Below are positions 1 to 9,620 of a stretch of 64,000 nt of DNA, in pieces (within the stretch, counting starts at the first letter, position 1; each line of letters begins with the position of its first letter). Below the pieces are notes generated by a model. The model saw only the letters and a program-made list of their open reading frames with translations. It was not told where the DNA came from and ran no database searches. Position numbers and translations under genes: made by a program. This DNA comes from Solea solea (Eukaryota > Chordata > Actinopteri > Pleuronectiformes > Soleidae), in contig NC_081136.1 of assembly GCF_958295425.1 (NCBI RefSeq), forward strand, positions 20,652,890 through 20,716,889, written 5' to 3'.

Positions 1-383
1 AACCACCCCTTCTACATACTGTTTGACTAGAGTGATTGCAAACCGTAGGGCTTTTGCTACAAGCCACCAAGACCTTTCTTAAGTACAGTCAATGCTGTGT
101 CTGTATTCTAAGCGCAAACACGATTTCACTGGGCTTAGCACTGCGACACCATTGAAAACTGTACTTTGCTTCTTACTGGAGGAGGGAAGTTTAAATATCT
201 TGGGGTCCATCTACTTTCACATTGCAGTTTTTACAGTGCTGATTTTAATGTATAGTACCTTAACATCCCAACTGAGCCTTACTTTACCAAGTTCCTTACT
301 CAATTTATTGGCAGTGTGGCAAAGTTGTACTATTGTGCTTCTAAACTGGTGATCATAAACTCAACGTTCAGCAAACTCATCAG
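1..383. other. No confident feature
   Basis: This stretch lies just downstream (on the minus strand) of the L2-type endonuclease fragment at 384-632 and may be its decayed continuation. I cannot recognise conserved endonuclease motifs here. The plus-strand 86-codon open frame at 92-352 has no recognisable domain and looks like chance. Confidence 0.4.
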
Positions 384-638
384 TGAATGAGTATCTTGGA
401 GGTCTATAAATATAAAATATAAAAAATATGAAAAAATAACTGGATCGCCTTTTCATAAAAAAACAGAGATATACAGAAGAGCTAAAATCACCTAATGTAA
501 TTTCCATGCACTGAAATATAGATTCCTTTCTTACCAGTTCATAAAACTGTAATTTGTTGGTGCTGCCTCATTAAGAATAGTACCACAGCTACATTCAGTC
601 AGCCATGTTTCACTGAGAAGTAAAAAATCTAGATCATA
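384..638 (-). pseudogene. L2-type LINE endonuclease fragment (downstream half)
   Basis: Read on the minus strand, this segment gives LLSETWL (about 601-620) and further on YRPPRYSF (about 384-407). Both are hallmark motifs of the APE-type endonuclease at the start of L2/CR1-type LINE ORF2 (the Glu of SETWL is a metal ligand in this family). The frame is broken by indels and there is no continuous ORF. It continues the fragment at 1781-2150, from which it is separated by a 1.14-kb insertion flanked by ATCATA. The LINE is dead: no reverse transcriptase follows within the window. Confidence 0.65.
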
Positions 639-1780
639 GGCCATAATTGTTGTGGAGGTTTGATTATTAAGTGAGTCGACCAAGGATGGAGTCAGAGATG
701 AGTTTAGTTGAAAAGATTTATTGTAAGCAGCTCAGATCTGAAGAGAACTGAGACAATGCTGAACAAGTAGATGTTGGGCATCCTCTGTCAGTCTGCCTGT
801 GAGACCCAGAGTTAGGATATTTAAAGGGTTTTGGAGGCCTTTCTCTGCTGATACATAGCGCTAACCTTTGGGAGGACTGTATAGTTGAGTAATCAGTCCT
901 CTGTTCCAGTCAGGGCAGACACAACAAAAATATAAAGAGGCACATTTTGTAGATAAATGACTGGTGCCAGTCAGAGGTTGCGCTAGACTTTTTCGTTGTC
1001 TGTCATTTTGACTGACAGGGTCATAAAAATCCCGTCATAATCAATTTTTACCGGTCACTTTAAATGATAATAATGACTTATTCAATTGCATTGTTCATAT
1101 TGCAGTGAAATATGAACAGTTCACCTGTGGCCTAAACGCACAGTCTCACACCTTCCTCCTGGTCCACATGGACTAGAATTGCGTGCCTGCTTGCGCGTAG
1201 TTGCGCGTGGTAGGAAATCCCGCAGCATGCGCTCCTTCTGCACCAGTGGATCAGCTGCACTGGTGGATCAGCTGCACGGGCACCGGTCACAGACCGGTGC
1301 CCGTAGCACAGGCGCTACCCGTAGCGTCTGTGAGTACGGTGTCCAGGTCAGAAATTATGCTCAGATGCTCCGATGGGAATCTTTATTTTGTCGCAGAACA
1401 TTTTTCTATCCTCCCTCCTCAGCCAGGAGAACTCCGGCTCCCACTGAACTCTGTACTCCCGCCTAACCTCCTTACTGCCGCTTCCTCGCTCTTCTTTTCT
1501 ACTTTTCTTCTTCTACAAGAGCCAATTACTGTAATATGCTCTTCACCACCAAGGGTCAGGGGTGTGAATTGCAATCTGTCAAAATGACGGATGGCCCTCA
1601 GATTTTTCCGTCACCGTTTTAAAAAAACGGTCAATGACGGAAAATATTCGGTTAACGCGACCCCTGGTGCCAGTGCTACACTGAGGCCTTTGTAATTAGA
1701 GATTTGTGGCTGGCACCGTCCTGAGTTGTTGTTGAGGTTTGTGCTTAGGAATGTAATCACTTAAATTTAAAGAAGGCCGA
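639..1780. mobile_element. Unclassified insertion splitting a LINE
   Basis: The two halves of the LINE endonuclease (384-638 and 1781-2150) both end in ATCATA (633-638 and 1781-1786), which suggests a 6-bp target duplication around an inserted sequence. Without the hAT-like element it contains (972-1666), the insertion is only about 440 bp and has no coding capacity. It might be a solo LTR or a short non-autonomous element; I could not define convincing TG/CA or inverted ends. The joint also carries a one-base frame change in the LINE. Confidence 0.4.
972..1666. mobile_element. Non-autonomous hAT-like DNA transposon, 695 bp
   Basis: The ends are imperfect inverted repeats: the left end begins CAGAGGTTGCG and the right end, reverse-complemented, begins CAGGGGTCGCG. 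The element is flanked on both sides by the 8-bp direct repeat GTGCCAGT (964-971 and 1667-1674). An 8-bp duplication with CAGRGG ends is diagnostic of the hAT superfamily. The subterminal regions on both sides contain copies of a GTCATTTTGAC / CCGTCAT-type motif. Inside are two short overlapping frames (1179-1587) without transposase similarity, so the element is probably non-autonomous. Confidence 0.8.
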
Positions 1781-2150
1781 ATCATAAGTTTTTCAATATG
1801 TCATTAACTAATAGTGATTTGTTGACTAGGGATCTGATATTGAGTAGAGCTAACCATGTGAAGATAACAGGAGACACTGGTATATATTGTGGTTGACATG
1901 CTATTGTCACGGGGTTCTGCTGCAACTCCTCAATAGACCCAAAGATGATGGCGTAGTCGACTGATATTGTTTCTCTGTTTATTTGTCCAAGCCAAGATGC
2001 ATACCGTGAAAAAATATTTACAGGTGAAAATCGAGAAAAAAAACATGAAATGTCCCAAAGTGCTATTTCCAAAAGAACCTATAGAAGTCTCAAAATAATC
2101 AAAATAATTGAATTTAGTGGAGAGCAAAAATAGGTGTCTGTAACCCAATA
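1781..2150 (-). pseudogene. L2-type LINE endonuclease fragment (upstream half)
   Basis: The minus-strand frame contains ALLNIRSLVNKSLLVNDIL (about 1783-1860), which matches the start of the APE endonuclease in fish L2-type LINEs, where LNIRSL precedes the NDII and ETWL segments. The next motif (LLSETWL) is found at 601-620, after the insertion at 639-1780. Upstream sequence up to about 2150 reads as the poorly conserved linker before the endonuclease. Several stops and frame changes make it a pseudogene. Confidence 0.6.
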
Positions 2151-2159
2151 TACCCTGCT

Positions 2160-2607
2160 CCAGTTTTCGAGGCTACCCATATCATCACCATTATTATTGT
2201 GCTATAATTAAAAAGTCGATATCATTAACTGTATGAACTTGTAACCTGATACAGTTGTTGTGTATCTGCTCCTGGTCTCTCTCTCTCTTCTGTCTCTACC
2301 TTATCTCCCTCTTGTCCTTTCTCTCCCCCCCTTTCTGTCCCCCATCTCTCCGCTGTCCCCCATTTTTCCTTTCACCCCAACCAGTCGAGGCAGATGACCG
2401 CACATCTCTGAGCCTGGTTCTGTCAGAGATTTCTTCCTGTTAAGAGGGAGTTTTTTTCTCTCCACTGATGCCTAGTGCTTGCTCATTGTGTGAACTGTTG
2501 GGGTTCTCTGCTCTCCTTGATGTTGTCTATGTACAGTGCCTTGAGATAATGTATGTTATGATTTGGAGCTATACAAATAAAACTGAATTGAATTGAATTG
2601 AATTGAA
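2160..2607 (+). mobile_element. L2/Maui-type LINE 3' tail
   Basis: This is the conserved 3' untranslated end of fish L2/Maui LINEs: the CT-rich stretch, GAGGCAGATGACCGC, GTTTTTTTCTCTCCACTG, CTTGAGATAATGTATGTTATG and a terminal (TTGAA)n run at 2583-2607. The same sequence occurs in inverted orientation at 8816-9300, there attached to L2 coding sequence. This copy has no coding part and is a heavily 5'-truncated insertion. It points opposite to the LINE endonuclease that ends at 2150. Confidence 0.85.
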
Positions 2608-2786
2608 AACTGGCAAAGCATTTCGGTATGTGTATGCGTCTGTCTGTGCGCTCTATCAGCGAGTGTGTGGCGGCGTGTGTGTTTGTGCGCAGCCGCTCTC
2701 TCAGCGGGTGTGTGTTGGAGTGTGTGCGTCTATGCGCTCTACCAGCGAGTGTGTGTGTGCCATTAGTTACGTGTCACTCCGTCACA
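2608..2786 (-). repeat. 3' LTR of the Gmr1-like element
   Basis: On the minus strand the LTR begins TGTGACGGAGTGACACG at 2786, directly after the polypurine tract. It contains three degenerate GTGTGTGCGCTCTAYCAGCG-like units (about 2640-2755). Its outer end is not certain because no target duplication is visible; it runs into the (TTGAA)n tail of the L2 copy near 2607. Confidence 0.65.
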
Positions 2787-2801
2787 TCATCCCCCTCCTC
2801 T
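2787..2801 (-). other. Polypurine tract
   Basis: The minus strand reads AGAGGAGGGGGATGA immediately before the TGTGACGG start of the 3' LTR. That is the expected position and composition of the plus-strand primer site of an LTR retrotransposon, and it fixes the LTR boundary. Confidence 0.75.
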
Positions 2802-4142
2802 GGGAGGTTGTCAGTGTGCGGCAACCTGGAAAGGCAGTCTGCTACCACATTGACTTTACCAGAGTGGTGACGGATGCTGAATCTGAAAGGTTGGAGGGAG
2901 AGATACCATCGAGTCAGGCGACTGTTGTGGTCTTTCATGGTGTTGATCCAGGTCAGTGCTCGGTGGTACAAGATTGGACGCTCCTCTCCCGGAATGCCTC
3001 CTAGACCAATGGCAGATGCATCAACTTGCACCAGGAACCTCTGTTTGAAGTCTGGACTCCAGAGAACTGGGGAAGAGCACAGGTGAGCTTTCAAGGTGCT
3101 GAAAGCGGCCTCACAGTCATCTGACCAACTCACCAGGTTCTTCTGGTCCTTACAGGTCAACTCAGTGAGTGGGGCGGCAATGGTTGCGAATTGGGGCACA
3201 AATCTTCGGTACCATCCGGCCAATCCTAGAAAGGACTGTACCTCTTTCTTTGTTCGAGGACGAGGGCATTTCTGGATAGCTTCAACCTTATCCACTTGTG
3301 GGCACACCTCTCCTCGGCCCAGTTGATATCCTAGGTAACTTGTTTCCCGTTTCTCCCATTCACACTTGGAGAGGTTGAGTGTCAGTCCAGCTTTTTGAAT
3401 CTTCCCTAGGACCAGTGCAGATCACAAACATGCTCCTCCCAGTTGTCGCTGAAGATAACCACATCATCAAGGTAGGCAGCACTGCAGTGGTCACAACCTT
3501 CCAGTATCTTGTCCATCAATCGCTGGAATGTAGCAGGTGCCCCATGTAGTCCAAAAGGCATCACGATCGACTGGTAAAGTCCTGCTGGAGTTCGGAAGGC
3601 AGTATATTGTCGACATGACCTCGCCAATGGCACTTGCCAGTATCCTTTGCACAAGTCCAAGGTAGTGATGTACTTAGCTGCTCCGGGCTTCTCAAGTAGA
3701 TCGTCAATCCTTGGCATAGGGTAGGCATCAAACTCAGAAATTGAATTGAGCTTCCTAAAGTCAATGCATATCCGCAGCGATCCATCCTTTTTGAAAACGA
3801 TGACCACTGTAATGCACCACTCTATTTGGATGATGAGTTGGATGGCTCAATCACTTGGAGTCCAAGCATCTCCTCCACCTCCTGCTGTCATTTTCCCACC
3901 AGATGCTGTGGAATCCGGTAGGGACGCTGGTGTACGGGTTGTCCATCCTTTAAACGGATGGCATGCTCAACATATGTCGTCTTTCCGGGGTTGGCAGTGA
4001 ACAAGGAAGGGGTCTCCTTGAAAACCTGCAGGAGTTGGGTTGCTTGTTGCTGTTCCAGATGAGTTAGCACAGGAGAAGCAGATGTTGCCAGGGTTTCCAA
4101 TCCTGTGCCATGCTCTTCTTCTGTCTCCACCTTCCTTACCAT
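2802..4142 (-). pseudogene. Gypsy reverse transcriptase and RNase H (decayed)
   Basis: Three minus-strand frames together make the polymerase half. The first (3888-4142) ends with the RT entry region (EHAIRLKDGQPVHQRPYRIP). The second (3406-3807) contains FKKDGSLRICIDFRKLN, LDLCKGYWQVPL, the MPFGLHGAPATFQRLMD segment and the catalytic YLDD box (3461-3475), which is intact. The third (2774-3307) holds the thumb (SFLGLAGWYRRFVPQF) and an RNase H with VDAS and a terminal VADCLSR. RNase H is shortened in the middle. Frame breaks separate the three parts, so no polymerase can be made from this copy. Confidence 0.85.
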
Positions 4143-4249
4143 CAGGACCTGGCTGGAAATGGAGGCTGGACACTCCTTCCACTCCTTCAGAAGGTTGACA
4201 TGGTACTTTTCCTTGGCTTCTTCTTCTCAGGATGATGTACCTCATATGT

Positions 4250-5297
4250 GACTGGGCCCATCTTCCGTGTAATGATATATGGGCCTTGCCATTTGGCCAA
4301 AAGTTTGTTATTAGATGACGGCAGAAGCAGCAAGACTTTTTGGCCTGGCTGGAACTCCCAGTGTCGAGCCTGTTGGTCATACCAGGTCTTCTGATGTTTC
4401 TGAGCTTCAGACAGGTTGACCTCTACCTCCTCCTGGTATCTGGCCTTATTTCCAGCACATACTGCACTACCCCTCTGTCATGTAAGTTGGAAGATGGGGC
4501 CTCCCAGTGCTTTTGAAGCAGATCCATTGGCCCCTGGACGTCCCAAACGTACAGCAGTTCAAACGGGGAGATACCAGTTGATGCCTGGGGAACTTCACGG
4601 TAGGTGAAGAGGAGGAAAGGCAACCAGCACTCCCAATCTTTGCCTGTGTCATCAACAAACTTTTGCAGCATCCTCTTCAACGTCTGGTTAAAACGTTCCA
4701 CCAGACCATCAGTTTGTGGGTGGTATGGCGTGGTTTTGATGGGTGATATGCCCAGCTGTTTGTAAAATAACTGTGACAACTTGGAGGTGAAATTAGTCCC
4801 TTGATCGGTCAGAATTTCATCTGGGATCCCCACTCTGGAGAAGAGCTGCACCAGGGCTCACAGTACAGCAGGTGCAGTGATTGTGCATAGGGGAAAAGCT
4901 TCAGGGAACCGGGTAGCATAGTCACACACGACCAAAATGTATTGGTGACCCCCACGGCTTTTCAGCAAAGGGCCCACAATGTCCATGGGGATTCTATGGA
5001 ATGGAATTGATATGACAGGAAGTGGCTGCAGAATTTACGGGTAGTGCATGATTTCTGACAGGTGGGGTATGTAGCCCAGTATTTCTGAATATCAGTGTAC
5101 ATGGAGGGCCAGTAAAAACGTGAACTGATGCGCAAATATGTTTTGTGGCGGCCAAGATGTCCAGCCCATGGTAGTGAATGTGCAAGGTGCATAATGATGT
5201 CTCTACATTGGACAGGCACTACTAGACGCTTGTGATCATTGTCAATTGTGTACAACACCCCCTTATCAACCATACATTTTTCCCCCACAGTTTCCAT
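4250..5297 (-). pseudogene. Gypsy integrase (decayed), upstream of RT
   Basis: The minus-strand order is: HHCC zinc finger in 4962-5297 (AGHLGRHKTYLRISSRFYWP then TCQKSC), the MDIVGPL segment with the first catalytic Asp near 4980, VVCDYATRFPEAFPL near 4900, TDQGTNF with the second Asp, PYHPQTDGLVERFNQTLK with the catalytic Glu (4423-4851), and a C-terminal GPY module (KWQGPYIITRKMGPVTYEV, about 4230-4310). The DDE residues are all still readable but at least two frameshifts and a stop interrupt them. Its position before the reverse transcriptase is the notable point. Confidence 0.85.
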
Positions 5298-5636
5298 TTG
5301 TTACCTTAGCAAAAATATTTTTTAGAGTGTCATCTCCACTTTGCAACATAGAAATATTTTCAGGTACATCCCACATTGCGCTAGACAACAGGTTTTTGCT
5401 TTCAGGCACTGCTGACCTTAGCTGCTTTTCAAAGCGTCGTTGATGCCTGGATTTTCTTAGGCCCTTTGTGCCACCCTCGAACAAACTATTGTCAAAGTCT
5501 GAGAGAGGTTGGTCATCAGTGGCCTCAGCTTTTGGCTCTGGAGTGCCACCCTCACAGACTATTGTCAGAGTCTGTGAGTAGTGGGACACCAGTCTTTGTC
5601 TAGGCTTGGGTAATTACTGGGCAAGTAACATTCCCC

Positions 5637-5850
5637 TCAACAACACCACCACCACCACCATTTTCCCCAGAGTCTGTTTCTACTGGTGTTTCTGTTACCA
5701 GCAGTAAATCCAAAAGAACGCAAGGCATCCACTGGTAATTTCTCCACCACACCAGCATTCAACATGTAAGGCTGTTCATTAATACTAACAGTCAAATCTG
5801 CTGTGGGGTATTTATGTTCATCCCCATGTACACACATAATGTCCACAGTT
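5637..5850 (-). pseudogene. Retropepsin C-terminal remnant
   Basis: The minus-strand frame begins DIMCVHGDEHKYPTADLTV and continues to LNAGVVEKLP. This matches the region of Ty3/gypsy protease just before the usual VILGRDLP end. The catalytic DTG half is missing. The segment sits directly inside the 5' LTR remnant, so the deletion that removed gag also removed the front of the protease. A short (CCA)n run at 5643-5662 disrupts the downstream part. Confidence 0.55.
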
Positions 5851-5876
5851 CTGGTGTAATCACAGTGTGTGCACAG

Positions 5877-5948
5877 TTGGAGTGTGTGCGTCTTTGCGCT
5901 CTACCAGCGAGTGTGTGTGTGCCATTAGTTACGTGTCACTCCGTCACA
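5877..5948 (-). repeat. 5' LTR remnant of the Gmr1-like element
   Basis: These 72 bases match 2715-2786 with one difference and begin TGTGACGGAGTGACACG on the minus strand. Only the outer 72 bp of the LTR remain; the rest is deleted up to the protease remnant. Confidence 0.75.
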
Positions 5949-6128
5949 GCTATACTTAACAAATTAAACAGGTGTAATTTAGCCATTTTTATTTCTCACC
6001 AGTTTAACCATTCTTCTGTTACCTATCATCACAGGGATTGAGAAGGCTACTTGAACTCCATAGGGCCATGACTTTTCCTGGGGGAAAACATTATTGGTAT
6101 AAGTATTACAGCCTGGACCCGGCACATG
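5949..6128. other. Unassigned spacer
   Basis: Between the Gmr1-like element and the LINE ORF1 remnant. I see no coding or repeat signal here. Confidence 0.3.
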
Positions 6129-7125
6129 TCAGTCAGACTCACAGATGATATGATTCAAAGGAGGTGGGGGGCTTGGCGACTTTTGGGTGATGGTTGTTTC
6201 CTGTGTGGTGGAATGGGAGGGACTGGACGAGGAGAGGGTGACAAGGTCATTCATCCTGTCGGTGAAATCCAGAAGTGGGGAGTCCAGACTGAGTGGAAGG
6301 AATGAAAGGCTGGCCTGAAGGTGAAAGTTAGGAGTCTCCTGGTGGAGCTGTCTTATCTGTTGTTTTGGATTACCTCCCCTGTTGTCCTTGGAAGTGGCTG
6401 CTGGTGACTGACGTACAAAATAAAAAGAATGTAGGAGCTTAACAGCTGTACTCCTGACTTGTGAAGGCAAAATCCATCTGCCTTAAAGAGGTGTCTGTGT
6501 TCCCAAATTTGTTTTAAATTGTCAATAAAATTCACTTTGGTAAAACAGTACCAATGACATGGTGTACATGGAGTACTTTGGTGTTTTTGTTGCTGCAGAA
6601 GTATTTTATCTCATTCACAACTCTGTCACCCACTATCAGCGTTTGAGGCCCGTTATTTTGCTTCTGCAGCCTTTTAGTATATGATTTAGCCTCATACCTT
6701 TCTCTGGTGCTGGAAGATGACCTTTCTTTTGGGGAGTCAGGGTCTTGTGAAAGTGGAGCAAAACTGTTCTCTAGTAGAATCCCTGTGTCTTACTTTATGT
6801 TGTAGCCATAGTCCACGGCTGTTTTCTCCTTGGTACTGGGGTTGAAGACACCCTCCTGTGTGATGGCAGTGCAGGCCACTGAGTTGTATCACGAGTCTCC
6901 GGGTGTTGGGTTCTGCCTGTTTACCGTCATCCCATATTTGAGGGAGGTGATTTATCTTTACTTAATTTATGCTTTGGCTTTGCACCAAAAGAGTTCCAGG
7001 GATGACTACTACTGGTTGATTTACTGCCGTTAACACTAGCTTCCTGCTTCTTGGTGGTGCTAATTAGCGGTCTGCTCTTGTCCACTGATTTGGGTCATCG
7101 GTAGAGTGGTTTCATTTCCATATTG
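6129..7125 (-). pseudogene. L2-type LINE ORF1 (SGNH-hydrolase type) remnant
   Basis: The minus strand reads, in broken frames, a low-complexity N-terminal part with ERSSSSTRERYEAKSYTKRL (near 6665-6720), then PQTLIVGDRVVNEIKYF (about 6600-6660), then FIDNLKQIWEHRHLFKADGF (about 6470-6535). These are the recognisable blocks of the SGNH/esterase-like ORF1 protein of fish L2-type LINEs. In the family the first block carries the nucleophile Ser (GDS); here it is GDR, so the catalytic Ser is lost. The middle of the domain (GTND block) is deleted, and stops are present. It may belong to the same LINE copy as the endonuclease pieces at 384-2150. Confidence 0.65.
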
Positions 7126-7130
7126 ACCAT

Positions 7131-7186
7131 TAAAGTATCTGACGTAGATGAACACATTAACAGAGCTACATTCTGTCTCGAATAAG
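7131..7186 (+). repeat. 56-bp repeat shared with LTR candidate at 19333
   Basis: The segment matches 19333-19388 at 54 of 56 positions in the same orientation. At 19333 it is the start of an LTR-like sequence directly after a polypurine tract. Here it follows LINE ORF1 sequence and the match stops abruptly, so this is a truncated or recombined fragment of the same LTR family. Confidence 0.6.
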
Positions 7187-8425
7187 GGTTCCTGTAAGTC
7201 ATGTACTTTGGGAAGAAAGCGTGAAAATTAAGTAAGTTGAATATGCGGTGCCAGATTTTGAAAGAAACTGTAAGACATGGTATTCCTCTACTAAGTGAAA
7301 ATTGAGCATAGAAGTTGTAAAACTTAAGTTAAAGAGAAGAAGAAAAGGAAAATCTCTAAAGGAAAGAAGTGCATGGGTTTATTTAATCAAAGAAGTGAGA
7401 CTGCAGATGAAAATAGATGATGAAAGTTGAGGTTAATAGCGTGCACGCATGGAGAAGAAGTCTATCAAGGATAGATAATCGTAGAAACAAAATTCGGTAG
7501 GAAAAAAACAGTATATAAATGGATCGATCCTAGATGACTGAGAGCAGAGGATGAGAAGAAGATAAAATTTTAACAAAAAGTGTTCAAACTTAAGATTTCT
7601 TTTAAAGTAAAATTTTAGATTTAGACTAAGTGTTGTCTTGTGTTGTTCTGTATTGTTCTGTGATGTTTTAATGTGTGTGCCATGGCTTTGTGTTGTCTTA
7701 TGTCTTATGTGCGTGTTGACATAAGCTCAGTCTTCACCTGGCGTACGGCCTGTGTTGAGGAGGAAAAGCTGTTTTTGACATGAGGTCATTGCAGGCTGTG
7801 AAGCCAGAAGGGCTGCTGAGCGAGAGATGGTCCTTTACATTGACGAGCAAAATACCCAATTTTATTATGGATTTGTTCATTATAGTGGATGCATTGTTAA
7901 AAAATAAATGAATATATAGAAATTGGTATTGGTAATTAGTAATAGTAATTGGGGTATAAGTGTTGTTGAAGATGTTCCACTCTGGCACCATTTGACTGAG
8001 GAAGTGTTTCCTATAATAGGCACATGTTCAAACTGATTGTTTGAAAAGGCGTAGAGTGTTGTTAGAAAAGAGAAATGGAAAGAAAGTAAGGAAGAAGGTA
8101 GATTGACAATTTTTTGAGATTGAGAAAGTCGAGCTGAGGGATTGTAGTCTTTGAGAAGAGCAGGATTTCCTGTCACTTGGGAGATGATGAGTTGTGGGGG
8201 CTGAGTTAACGGAATTTGTTCCTGTTTTATATAGTGCTTTGAGTGGCCCAGGTAGCAAATTATACAAAGTGTGTTTGGCTCCCGTTATCATCGGCACAAT
8301 GTGTGGGTAAATGGAAGTGAGTGAGAAACAAATGGGTTGATGAAAAGTGAATAATACATCTGCTTTGGGACACACCTTCCCGGAGCAAACAGTTAAATGA
8401 GTACATGGAAAATCAATTTATTAAA
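7187..8425. other. AT-rich, nothing recognised
   Basis: No frame longer than 115 codons, no recognised protein motif and no clear repeat boundary. The minus-strand frames between 7734 and 8375 lack any family resemblance. Confidence 0.4.
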
Positions 8426-8597
8426 TTAAACGGGGTGGAGTGGCTCAGTGCTTAAGACCGGTACCCTGTGTGCGAAAAGTGTGCGAAAGACATCATGGTC
8501 GCAAGTTTGACTCCACCCCTGGCTGGTTGTACTCAATTCCATTGTAAGTCGCTTTGGATAAAAGTGTCTGCTAAATGACATTTAATGTAAAAATTAT
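8426..8597 (+). mobile_element. tRNA-derived SINE
   Basis: An RNA polymerase III A box (TGGCTCAGTGC near 8439) and B box (AGTTTGACTCC near 8503) are at tRNA-like spacing. The 3' part, GTAAGTCGCTTTGGATAAAAG followed by TCTGCTAAATGA, is the widespread fish SINE/LINE tail. A T-rich run follows at 8602-8629. Confidence 0.75.
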
Positions 8598-8815
8598 AGC
8601 ATTTTTTTTTTTTTTTATTTATTTTTTTTAACATTAATTAGAACAAGTTCCTTGACAGAGTCTCACACATTATGACAAGTATCAATACTCATATTGGTAT
8701 CAAACTGACAAAATACAAAATACAAGGACAATCAAATAGCAAAGAAGTGAAAGTATATTCTTTGTAGGTACACCATCTAGCCCAGTTGAATATTTTCACC
8801 TTTCCAAATACATTA

Positions 8816-9502
8816 TTCAATTAAATTTTATTTGTATAGCACCAAATCATAACATACATTATCTCAAGGCACTGTACATAGACAACATCAAGGAGAGCCG
8901 AGAACCCCAACAGTTCACACAATGAGCAAGCACTAGGCATCAGTGGAGAGAAAAAAAATGCCTTTTAACAGGAAGAAATCTCTGACAGAACCAGGCTCAG
9001 AGATGTGCAGTCATCTGCCTCGACCAGTTGGGGTGAAAGGAAAATGGGGGACAGAAAGGGGGGAGAGAAAGGACAAGAGGGAGATGAGGTAGAGACAGAA
9101 GAGAGAGAGAGACCAGGAGCAGATACACAACAACTGTATCAAGTTACAAGTTTATACAGTCAATGATATCGACTTTTAATTATAGCGCAATAATAATGGT
9201 GATGATATTTATGATATGGATAGCCTCGAAAACTGGATCTTGATCCTGCAACCTGCAAGATGAGAATACAGAGAGAGAGAGGGAAAAAAGGGAAGACACA
9301 AACTAGGGAGAGAAAGAGACAAGGTTAATGACATATAAAAAGTCATATTCATATCCTTAGTGTGAGAGAATGAATGTGCGTGCACCACAGGAAAATCCCC
9401 CGGCAGTCTAGGTCTATAGTAGCATAACTAAGAGATGGTCCAGGTTTCCCTGAACCAGCTCTAACTATAAGCTTTATCAAAAAGTTTTAAGTCTAACTTT
9501 AA
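8816..9502 (-). mobile_element. L2/Maui LINE, 3' end (part 2 of a split copy)
   Basis: The minus strand contains the last codons of the L2 ORF2 followed at once by stops (about 9477-9498), then the full L2/Maui 3' untranslated region down to the AATTGAA end at 8816. The remainder of the same ORF lies at 13142-14450. The two parts are separated by a DNA transposon flanked by TTAA, and the reading frame is continuous across the joint when that insertion and one TTAA are disregarded. Confidence 0.85.
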
Positions 9503-9620
9503 AGGTGACATCGCACATATATGTTAGTTATGGAGGTCTACTTACATATATTAACTTGTTTTCATGGTTAAAAACCTCCTAGTCGCTGCTGGGGCTATTT
9601 GGGACGACGTGTACGAGTCG

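Larger units (their letters stand above)
2608..5948 (-). mobile_element. Deleted Gmr1-like Ty3/gypsy retrotransposon
   Basis: The element is on the minus strand. It has LTR sequence at both ends (72 bp shared with one mismatch: 2715-2786 and 5877-5948), a purine-rich tract next to the 3' LTR, and decayed pol between them. Order from its 5' end: protease remnant, integrase zinc finger, integrase core, integrase GPY module, reverse transcriptase, RNase H. Integrase before reverse transcriptase is the order known from Gmr1-like fish elements and is unusual for Ty3/gypsy. Gag, the primer-binding site and most of the 5' LTR are missing, so an internal deletion joined the LTR start to the protease. 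Confidence 0.8.

Noticed and set aside
2568..5955. GCTATAC at both 2568 and 5949 as a target duplication of the Gmr1-like element
   Set aside because: At 2568 it is part of the conserved L2 tail, which continues for 30 bp beyond it before the LTR, so it does not abut the LTR.
8439..8513. A functional tRNA gene
   Set aside because: A and B boxes are present but the cloverleaf is not, and the sequence continues into a SINE tail.
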